Shown here piece by piece: positions 57,423 through 64,000 of a stretch of 64,000 bases of DNA. Below the pieces are notes generated by a model that saw nothing but the letters and a program-made list of their open reading frames with translations, searched no databases and had not been told where the DNA came from. How positions within the stretch are numbered: position 1 is the first letter of the stretch; each line of letters begins with the position of its first letter. The translations under genes and the position numbers were made by a program. Source of the stretch: a virus; IMG/VR virus record IMGVR_UViG_3300045911_000130, positions 1 to 64,000 of that record. One strand, written 5' to 3'.

Positions 57423-58057
57423 TTCAATACGAACGGATGAGCAAGGATGAATTTGCTTATGCGTATCGTTACAACGATCTGTATTGTGTTGGTTGCATAC
57501 CGGATAATGTTGCCCAATATCTTGCTGACAACTTTCATGCGCAGATGGCCGAAAAGCTTTATCCGGCAACGCAAGATTGGGCTGATTGGGTAAAGCAGCG
57601 AACGGCCGATTCATTGATGCGTCCGGCGGTGATGTTTGTGATAAATGGGGCGGATGGGAAAGCCGAAATAGCCGGTGCATCCTGGATCGAAGATTCCAGA
57701 ATGATCTCGGATGACAAGTGGGCTGGAGAAATGGCGTTTGCAATTCTACCTGGCTACCGCGAGTATTCATTCTTGTTCGCACGCATGGCGATTGAATGGG
57801 CGTTTCGGGAAACGATTGGCTTGAGCACGCTGTATTCGTTCATCCACGTCGATAATCGCCGGAGCGTGTGGTTTGCGGGTCAACTCGGCTTTGAAGTGAG
57901 CGCACCGATGCCCGGCTTCTTTGGGCGGCGTGGCAGCAGCCATCGGGGTCATTTGGTGAGTCTCACGCAGAGACATTGGAATCGGCTTGGGACCATTGAA
58001 GAGAAAGTGGAACAAGTTGCAGATATGGTGCAGAATGTAAAAGTGGCAGGTGAATAA
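57383..58057 (+). CDS. GNAT-fold acetyltransferase-like protein
   Basis: A 224-aa protein; GGAGG precedes ATG 57383. GASWIEDSRMISDDKWAGEM, AFAILPGYREYSFLFARMAI and EWAFRETIGLSTLYSFIHVD followed by NRRSVWFAGQLGFEV form the strand-helix pattern of the GNAT fold, including the acetyl-CoA region and the characteristic GF after the last helix. GNATs transfer an acyl group to amines; phages carrying such proteins among virion genes are known but targets are rarely established. The stop overlaps the next ATG (TAATG). Confidence 0.75.
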   Translation: MGKRNNSITRPPVIQYERMSKDEFAYAYRYNDLYCVGCIPDNVAQYLADNFHAQMAEKLYPATQDWADWVKQRTADSLMRPAVMFVINGADGKAEIAGASWIEDSRMISDDKWAGEMAFAILPGYREYSFLFARMAIEWAFRETIGLSTLYSFIHVDNRRSVWFAGQLGFEVSAPMPGFFGRRGSSHRGHLVSLTQRHWNRLGTIEEKVEQVADMVQNVKVAGE

Positions 58058-58617
58058 TGAGCGGCAAGAGCAATCGTCAAAAGCAACTCGAACAGCAACA
58101 AGACAAAACAACGTCGGACCTTTTGAGCATTGCGAAAACCCAGCAAACACAGGGCACACAAGAACTGGCTCAGCGCAACGAACTTCGCCAGCCGTTCATC
58201 GATCAGCAAAAGGCGCTCGCCAGTGGTAACATGAACGCCATCCGAACCGCCGCTTCGCCAGTGTTCGGCCAAATCGAAGCCGAAGCTCAGGCGCAGGCCA
58301 ACCAAGTTCGCAATACGCTTACGGGCGCGAGTCGCGACTTTGCACTGGCCGAAGTCAATCGTGGCAAGACGAGTTCCATTTACGATTTCATTCGCAAAGC
58401 GTATCTTCAGGCTCCTGCTAACTTGGCGGCCTTGGGGACTGAAAATGCTGGAGTTGGACAGGGTTTGTTACAAGGCGCAACCGGCGCGTTGTCCGGCGGC
58501 ATAAATGCGATGAGCAATCAGCAGCAATTAGAGGCGCAACGCCGCGCTCAATCGCTTGGTTTGGTTAGCAACTTATTCAACTTTGCCGGAATGGCGGCAG
58601 GAGGGTTTGGTAAATAA
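58057..58617 (+). CDS. Putative internal virion protein (small)
   Basis: A 186-aa protein rich in Gln/Ala (NRQKQLEQQQDKTTSDLLSI). Helical with an amphipathic C-terminal part (LLQGATGALSGGINAMSNQQ, LVSNLFNFAGMAAGGFGK). It is the first of four genes joined by TAATG junctions and resembles podovirus internal/ejection proteins in composition; assignment by context. Confidence 0.62.
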   Translation: MSGKSNRQKQLEQQQDKTTSDLLSIAKTQQTQGTQELAQRNELRQPFIDQQKALASGNMNAIRTAASPVFGQIEAEAQAQANQVRNTLTGASRDFALAEVNRGKTSSIYDFIRKAYLQAPANLAALGTENAGVGQGLLQGATGALSGGINAMSNQQQLEAQRRAQSLGLVSNLFNFAGMAAGGFGK

Positions 58618-60806
58618 TGGGAAACATGTTCACACCCCCACGCAGCCAAGATATTCTTGGCCCTTTTGCATCGCCGTATGAACAGCCTACCGTTCAACGC
58701 CTTCAACCGACCGGCAATGAAGGCGAAGGGACGGCCCTGGGGATGTTTGCTACGTCATTTCTGGAGGGATTCCGGCAGTCCAAATTGCAAAAGATGCAGC
58801 AGCAGGAAAACGCACTGATCCGCAATGTCAAACTGGCGGAAGCGGACCTGAATGCCATCATGGCAGACGAGAACATTGCTCCCGAAGCGAAGGAGCAAGC
58901 TCGTCGCGCTTATCAGCAGTACATCGGCAATGCGCTTGCGACAAACACAGCTAAAGGCGCAAAGAAGAATCCCATTGTGGGATTTATCAATCAATTTGCT
59001 CAGGGCCTCACTGGCGGCCAAGTACAAGACAAGGCCGCGCAGAGCGATCCGAATGAATTTTTCCGGCTAACTTCAGAGCTTCGTACAAATCCCGAATACA
59101 GCATCAAGAATCGTCGCGAAATGGCGCGTAAGCAACTTGGCGATGCTTACAGCCAGATCATGAAGATGGGCGAGGCGGGCCCCTACACCACGCTCAACGA
59201 TGCGCTGCAAGACGCAAATTTCCGGCAAGCCTACGAGGCCGCGCAAAATGCCGGGCTCGATCCCACGCAAGACGCTCGATTGGTGTTCGCCGGGCAGCCT
59301 CGCACGACAGAAGAGCAAATTCTTCGGCTTCGCGCCATCGACAACTTCAAGCAGATGCGCCAGTCTCAGCAGCAGGCCGAGCAGCAAGCGCAGCAGCAGC
59401 AATTCCAGCAGGGGATGGCGCAGTTGGACCCAGTATCTGCTTCGGCGACTATGATCGGGGCTGGACCCATGATTGCCGCTGCGCGGGCGGCTACGCAACC
59501 GCCTCCGACTCCGCCAAGCATGGCAGCGACTACTCCACCGTCTCCGGCAGCCGGACAGCTGTTTCGTTCCGGTGGCGTAACACTTCGACCGCTGGCGGCT
59601 CCGCAGCCCACCAAACAACAGCTTGAGCAGGCGAAAATGACGGGCCGCTCAACGTTTGAAACCTTCTATGACCCGACTACCAAGCAGCCGGTTACGCTCA
59701 TGGTGGTGCAAGACAAACTGGGCCAGTGGGACGGCATCTACGACCCGCAGTCCGGGCAGCGTGTTGATCCGTCCAATCTCAGCAAGGACGTGCCTAAGGG
59801 CGGCGGTCCCCCCGACCCGGAAGATATCGCGTCCAACAAGCAACTTGTGCGAACCATTTTGCAGGGGGCTCGTGACGCAGGCGTCATTAAGCAATTGGAT
59901 GCCGACCGCTTGCTGGGGACGGCGGACTCGCAGATTGATCGCGGGCAATTCGACAAGGCTCTTGGGTTTATCAATCAATTCATCTCGATGCAAGAGGCCG
60001 CCGCAAGCCGGAAGGCCGACCGTGAAAGCGCAGCATCGAACGCCAACGCCATGCGTCAATTTGGACAGCAGATGCAGAGGCTCAATTTTGGCCTTAGCCT
60101 AGACAAGGCGTTCGATTCTTCGCCAACGGGCAAAGGCTTCATTGCGGTTGCCGATTCGCTCGGGCGGGCGAAAAATATGATTGAAATGGCGCTAACGAAT
60201 CCTAGCCAATATGATACGGCTCAAGTCCATTCGGCCATTTTGACAGCGTTTGCCAAAATGCAAGACCCTAACTCGGTTGTTCGTCCATCGGAATTCGATG
60301 AAGCAGCAAAGACTCTAGGCTACGTCAACTATAACTTTAACCGTCTGAAAGGGGAGCTTGCGGGGCGTGGGAATACGCGCATGACCCCTCAGGATATGCA
60401 GAAGTTTTTGCATGTTATGGAAGTCGCCGCCAAGATCGGTTATAAGAACGCCGAGAAGAAAGCCGAATCCTACGTCAAGATGGGCCAAGCCGCTGGTTTG
60501 CCTACTACACTGGACAGTTTCCCGGCCATTCAAGTTTTCCGTGAGCAGTTCCCTGAAGTTGTGCAGCAGGTTGAGGCGGAACGTCGCGTCAAATCCGCAA
60601 CGCCGCCGTCGAGGCCAAACCCGCGCCCGGCTCCAGCAAACAACGCAACTCCGCCAATAGATCCGAATTCGCCTCAGGCCAAGCAGCGCGTCAATCCTTG
60701 GGTGATTCGCGTTCCGCAGCCCACCCCTGACGGTGCAGGCGCGGCTCCGGCTCAACCCACGGCTCCAGCGCCCGCTCAGCCTGGGAGACAGTTGAGGGCC
60801 TTCTAA
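58617..60806 (+). CDS. Putative internal virion protein (729 aa)
   Basis: A long helical, Gln/Ala-rich body (KLQKMQQQENALIRNVKLAE, QMRQSQQQAEQQAQQQQFQQ) flanked by Pro-rich linkers (AATQPPPTPPSMAATTPPSP and the C-terminal PAPAQPTAPAPAQPG-like tail). This is the style of phage ejection proteins that leave the capsid with the DNA. No catalytic motif is visible. Joined to both neighbours by TAATG. Confidence 0.62.
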   Translation: MGNMFTPPRSQDILGPFASPYEQPTVQRLQPTGNEGEGTALGMFATSFLEGFRQSKLQKMQQQENALIRNVKLAEADLNAIMADENIAPEAKEQARRAYQQYIGNALATNTAKGAKKNPIVGFINQFAQGLTGGQVQDKAAQSDPNEFFRLTSELRTNPEYSIKNRREMARKQLGDAYSQIMKMGEAGPYTTLNDALQDANFRQAYEAAQNAGLDPTQDARLVFAGQPRTTEEQILRLRAIDNFKQMRQSQQQAEQQAQQQQFQQGMAQLDPVSASATMIGAGPMIAAARAATQPPPTPPSMAATTPPSPAAGQLFRSGGVTLRPLAAPQPTKQQLEQAKMTGRSTFETFYDPTTKQPVTLMVVQDKLGQWDGIYDPQSGQRVDPSNLSKDVPKGGGPPDPEDIASNKQLVRTILQGARDAGVIKQLDADRLLGTADSQIDRGQFDKALGFINQFISMQEAAASRKADRESAASNANAMRQFGQQMQRLNFGLSLDKAFDSSPTGKGFIAVADSLGRAKNMIEMALTNPSQYDTAQVHSAILTAFAKMQDPNSVVRPSEFDEAAKTLGYVNYNFNRLKGELAGRGNTRMTPQDMQKFLHVMEVAAKIGYKNAEKKAESYVKMGQAAGLPTTLDSFPAIQVFREQFPEVVQQVEAERRVKSATPPSRPNPRPAPANNATPPIDPNSPQAKQRVNPWVIRVPQPTPDGAGAAPAQPTAPAPAQPGRQLRAF

Positions 60807-62683
60807 TGCCCAAAGTCAAAAGCCTCACGACTGGCAATGTATTGACTGAATTTGAAGCGGCAAAGAAGTTCCGCGAATCTCCAGATTTGCCGGATACTTA
60901 CAAGGCGATGTCGAACGCCAATATGCTGCGTGCGATTACTAGGGATTATGGCGACCAATATGAGATGGTCCCAGATGATCCTCCGGCGCGGCAGACGAAT
61001 CCGGCGGCATTTACGCGGGAAAGTATTGGTCAAGACATTGCCGAAGGCGGCTGGGGCTATCTTCGAGCGCCCGCCAAACTTGGCGCAAACATCGTTTCCA
61101 GTGTGGGCAATCAGGTGTATCAGGTCGTAAGCGCACTGCCCGATCTTGCCAAATTGCCCATCGACAAGAGCCAAGCCCGGATGCGGCATCAATTCCTTAC
61201 GCAAACGCGCCAAGGTTTGGACCGCAACGATCCGAACTATCAAGCTGTTTTAGCCGAAGAGGCGCAAGCTCGCAAGGATGCGGCGTTCCCGACCATCGGC
61301 GAAATTTGGGATGCACTCTCCGCTGACTACAAGCAAAGATACGGTAGCCTGGATGGCTTCAGCCGGGCAATCATCGAAGATCCAGCCTCTGTGGCGGCAG
61401 ACATCGCGACTGTAGCGACCGGCGTGGGCGCGGCAGCCCGAGGCGTGCAATTGGCATCGAAGGGCGCTGCTGGAATGAAAGCGGCGCAAGTCGCAACTCA
61501 GGCCAACCGTATGGCAAGCGCCGTTGATCCGTTCAATGCCGTAGCGGCGGCGGGGAAGTCAGTGATTCCGTTTCGCAAAGACATAGCGCGTGCTGCGTAC
61601 AAAACGGCGCTTGACGTTGGATTCCGCGATCCTAGCCGACTCGCTTCGGTGGCCGATACCGGCCTGGAGCACGGCATTGTCGTCGCCAAACAGGATGAAA
61701 GCACGAAGATGAATCCGTTGCGCAGGCTGGTAGGAGATGCTGAAGTGGTTCCGAGCCGGGCACGCGCCGAAGGGCGAATCAAAGAACTCACTAAGCAAGT
61801 TGACGACATCGTGGCGAACGCTCAACAGGGCGGCGCGTCTATCAATACGCAAGATATGGTTAATCGCATCGAAAACGAGCTTGTATCTATGCGTAGAACA
61901 ATGTCTGGGAGGCAGCAAAGTGATGTTATTTTCAAAAATATCGATAGGTGGCTAGAGGATAACAATCTTGTTGGCAGGGATGCGGCTGGAAATGTTGTTC
62001 GGGATGCTCAAGGCAGGCCCTTGCAGTATCTTCCTATGTCGCCAGAGCAAGCACTTGATTTGCGCAGGGCATTGACGGCTGATTTACAGCAGCCCTTGAA
62101 TCGCGTGGCGCAGAGCAGCCCGATGTCTCCATATGAGATTCGTAGTACGCTTCGCGGCGACGAAATGGCCCGCCGCGAACTTGTAGGAGAATTGAATAAG
62201 ATCGATCCGTCTTTGGCTGAAATCGGCATGGAGCAGCGCGATCTTATCGACATCATGAATTCCATCGATACGCTGCGTGGCAAGAAGTCGGGCGTCGTAG
62301 ACTCGCGTGACGTGTATGCCGCTCGTGGTGCGGTTAGTGGTGCCAACACGGTCTACAACACGATCACACTGGCAACACGTCTATTACAGCTTCCTGGGGT
62401 GCTTAGCACGCTGGCGATTAAGCTGCATCAACGTGGGATTAAGCCAAATACGCGCTTGCAGAATATCGTCCGGCAGGCTGGCTTTAACTTGGCGCGATTT
62501 AATCAGGCGGCGGAGACGGGTGAAGCAAAGAACCTGGAAGCACTGGAATCCGGGCAAACTTTGCCTGCCGGTAAAGTCAAAATCGACCTTCTGAAAGCCC
62601 GCGAAAATCCGTATGGGGCAGTTACTCAAGTGCCTCCTACGCAAGCGCCTCCAGAAAAACCAGAGAGGAATCCGTATCGGTAA
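60806..62683 (+). CDS. Putative internal virion/polyvalent protein (625 aa)
   Basis: A 625-aa helical, Ala-rich protein (VATGVGAAARGVQLASKGAA, MKAAQVATQANRMASAVDPF) with DVVEDP-like segments replaced by IIEDPASVAADIATVATGVG. Such GxGAAxG amphipathic helices often insert into or cross membranes in ejection proteins. No enzyme motif. Joined to the next gene by TAATG. Confidence 0.6.
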   Translation: MPKVKSLTTGNVLTEFEAAKKFRESPDLPDTYKAMSNANMLRAITRDYGDQYEMVPDDPPARQTNPAAFTRESIGQDIAEGGWGYLRAPAKLGANIVSSVGNQVYQVVSALPDLAKLPIDKSQARMRHQFLTQTRQGLDRNDPNYQAVLAEEAQARKDAAFPTIGEIWDALSADYKQRYGSLDGFSRAIIEDPASVAADIATVATGVGAAARGVQLASKGAAGMKAAQVATQANRMASAVDPFNAVAAAGKSVIPFRKDIARAAYKTALDVGFRDPSRLASVADTGLEHGIVVAKQDESTKMNPLRRLVGDAEVVPSRARAEGRIKELTKQVDDIVANAQQGGASINTQDMVNRIENELVSMRRTMSGRQQSDVIFKNIDRWLEDNNLVGRDAAGNVVRDAQGRPLQYLPMSPEQALDLRRALTADLQQPLNRVAQSSPMSPYEIRSTLRGDEMARRELVGELNKIDPSLAEIGMEQRDLIDIMNSIDTLRGKKSGVVDSRDVYAARGAVSGANTVYNTITLATRLLQLPGVLSTLAIKLHQRGIKPNTRLQNIVRQAGFNLARFNQAAETGEAKNLEALESGQTLPAGKVKIDLLKARENPYGAVTQVPPTQAPPEKPERNPYR

Positions 62684-64000
62684 TGGCTGACACTACTGCA
62701 CTGATAAAGGGAACGCCTCTCGATGATACAGGCAAAGCAACCTTATACGATAAGTTCTATGCGTCTAAAAGTTCGCAGGAATTGACATCGTATCTGGATA
62801 GCACGCCTCTGCCCAAAGAGGTTAAGGCACAGCTATGGGATCAATGGAATACGGAAGTCAAGCCGTATTATGCCAAGCAGTCTGCCGGTGGTGCGGCTCC
62901 TGTAGCTCCAGTAAATCCGCCTGAAAAGCCGGGCGTATTGTCTTCATTGGCGCGTGGCGCGGTGTCCGGTGTCGTTCAGGGCACGATGGGCACTATTGGC
63001 GGTCTTGCGCAACTTGCGGGCGATGTTACCGGCATCGAAGGCTTGCAGAAGCTTGGGCAAGAATATACCGGAACGGCGGAAACCCTGGGGCGTGAAATCT
63101 ACGGCCAGCAGGGGGAAAACCGCGTCGGCGGATTTGCCCAGCGTGGCGCGGAAGTGTTCACCGATCCTTCCTGGTGGGCTCAGACCGCCGGGGAAGGCAT
63201 GGGCAACTTGCTGACTATGATCGCCTCCGGTGGCGTCACAAAAGCCGCTATCGATCAGGCCATCAAGCGCGGTTTGGTGACAGGGACCGCCGCCAAATTC
63301 GCTCAGAGCAATGCGCCTGCCATCGTTGCCGGTGGCGTGGGCGGCGTGCAGGCGGCGGCCAACACGTATGCGCAAGCCAAGGCGTCTGGTGCCGATGATG
63401 CAACGGCGCTTAAGGCCGCCGGGATGGACTTTGTGCAGAATGCCGCTTTGGGTGCAGCCGGGGCGAAAATGGGCATGTTCGGCGGCGGATCGCGTGGAGC
63501 CACGGTTGCTCGTACCGCTGTGGCGGAGCCCGCTACCAACGTGGCGCAGGCTGGCTTGTCCAATTTGATTGCACAGCAGACGTTCGACCCAAATCGCAGC
63601 CTTCAGGAAGGCGTGGTCGAAGGTGTCGTCCAAGGCGCGGCGGCGGCTGTGCCTGGAGGGGTGGCGGGATCGAAGATTCAAGCCCGCAGGCCGCAGGCGG
63701 ACGCAATAGTCCAAGAGCTTGCGCCAATTGTCCAGAACGCGGCGACGATGGATGTCGCGGCGGCTGAAGGTGTCATTGCCAAGGCAATCGACACGCTCGA
63801 TACACTCGTTCCGGGAACGCCGGAATATCAGGCCGTGGTCGATGCCGCGACTCAGGCTGAGACGGCGCTGACCCAACGTGTCCAGACTGAAACCCGCCGG
63901 GCGGATCAAGACCGGCTGAAGCAAAGCCTGCAAGCTCGACAGGCGCTTCGCAATGCGAAAGTACCCGATGCGCCGCCGGAGCGACCTTCGACCGCATTGG
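62683..64000 (+). CDS. Large Ala-rich virion/polyvalent protein, 3'-partial
   Basis: ATG 62683 overlaps the upstream stop (TAATG) and the frame stays open to the window end (439 codons). The product begins MADTTALIKGTPLDDTGKAT, then has helices GVVQGTMGTIGGLAQLAGDV and AALGAAGAKMGMFGGGSRGA of possible membrane-active type. Ala/Gly-rich segments dominate. It may be the N-terminal end of a very large multidomain internal protein carrying an enzyme downstream, a pattern seen in polyvalent phage proteins; the enzyme part is not visible here. Confidence 0.7.
   Translation, partial: MADTTALIKGTPLDDTGKATLYDKFYASKSSQELTSYLDSTPLPKEVKAQLWDQWNTEVKPYYAKQSAGGAAPVAPVNPPEKPGVLSSLARGAVSGVVQGTMGTIGGLAQLAGDVTGIEGLQKLGQEYTGTAETLGREIYGQQGENRVGGFAQRGAEVFTDPSWWAQTAGEGMGNLLTMIASGGVTKAAIDQAIKRGLVTGTAAKFAQSNAPAIVAGGVGGVQAAANTYAQAKASGADDATALKAAGMDFVQNAALGAAGAKMGMFGGGSRGATVARTAVAEPATNVAQAGLSNLIAQQTFDPNRSLQEGVVEGVVQGAAAAVPGGVAGSKIQARRPQADAIVQELAPIVQNAATMDVAAAEGVIAKAIDTLDTLVPGTPEYQAVVDAATQAETALTQRVQTETRRADQDRLKQSLQARQALRNAKVPDAPPERPSTAL

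Noticed and set aside
1-64000. Global stop-codon reassignment (TGA or TAG read as amino acid)
   Set aside because: TAG, TAA and TGA all end genes at tight overlaps throughout, and long genes contain none of them in frame; only the one TGA at 4502 is anomalous.
1-64000. CRISPR array
   Set aside because: No series of regularly spaced identical short repeats with unique spacers was seen; the repeats present are coding.

Overview
The window is a continuous piece of a tailed double-stranded DNA phage (or prophage) genome. Nearly all of it is coding, genes commonly overlap by 1-4 bases (ATGA, TAATG, GTGA junctions), and every phage gene lies on the + strand. The only minus-strand genes belong to an inserted IS200/IS605-type element at about 19.1-21.5 kb. 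The structural set (terminase, portal, scaffold-like protein, capsid, short connector proteins, a giant tail protein, beta-helix spikes, and a run of Ala/Gln-rich putative internal virion proteins, with no tape measure, sheath or tail-tube gene visible) fits a short-tailed, podovirus-like virion. The host cannot be read directly. Sigma70-type promoters and secretory signal peptides ending in AFAQQ- or FSQ-type sites suggest a Gram-negative environmental bacterium, perhaps Acidobacteriota (low confidence).

Layout. (1) 1-19.1 kb: an accessory/early region of about 38 mostly small genes. It includes many CxxC zinc-ribbon proteins, two HAD-type phosphatase-fold proteins, an ASCH-domain protein, a Lar-like protein, an alpha/beta hydrolase, a DUF1643 protein, an AAA+ ATPase and a zinc metalloprotease. 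(2) 19.1-21.5 kb: the IS element, with a Y1 transposase TnpA, TnpB, and a GIY-YIG/NUMOD3 endonuclease gene translationally coupled to tnpB; it cuts the metalloprotease gene just after its HExxH motif. (3) 21.5-25.5 kb: an excisionase-like HTH protein, a 549-aa unknown, SSB, a membrane-anchored coiled-coil protein and another unknown. (4) 25.5-33 kb: a 13-unit repeat fibre-like protein, other appendage proteins, a beta-helix spike and a coiled-coil/TM protein. (5) 33-47 kb: putative small terminase, large terminase carrying a LAGLIDADG intein, portal, a strong sigma70 promoter, small head proteins, scaffold, major capsid protein, paralogous decoration-like proteins and connectors. (6) 47-64 kb: a 2133-aa repeat protein, a second spike, a GNAT protein and four large putative internal virion proteins, the last running off the window.

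Regulation is the most distinctive feature. Four transcription units begin at an inverted repeat TGCTA-N8-TAGCA; at three of them it overlaps a -10-like hexamer close to the start codon, and these starts lack a Shine-Dalgarno sequence, so leaderless mRNAs are likely. A second motif, TAGTACT, marks most of the same boundaries and several others, and in two cases supplies the stop codon of the upstream gene. Together they look like a phage-specific operator/promoter regulon. Other notable items are a conserved small gene interrupted by a single in-frame TGA, secretory signal peptides on putative virion appendage proteins, and the GIY-YIG-bearing IS element. No DNA polymerase, helicase, integrase, RNA polymerase or lysozyme is recognisable here, so those functions presumably lie outside the window.
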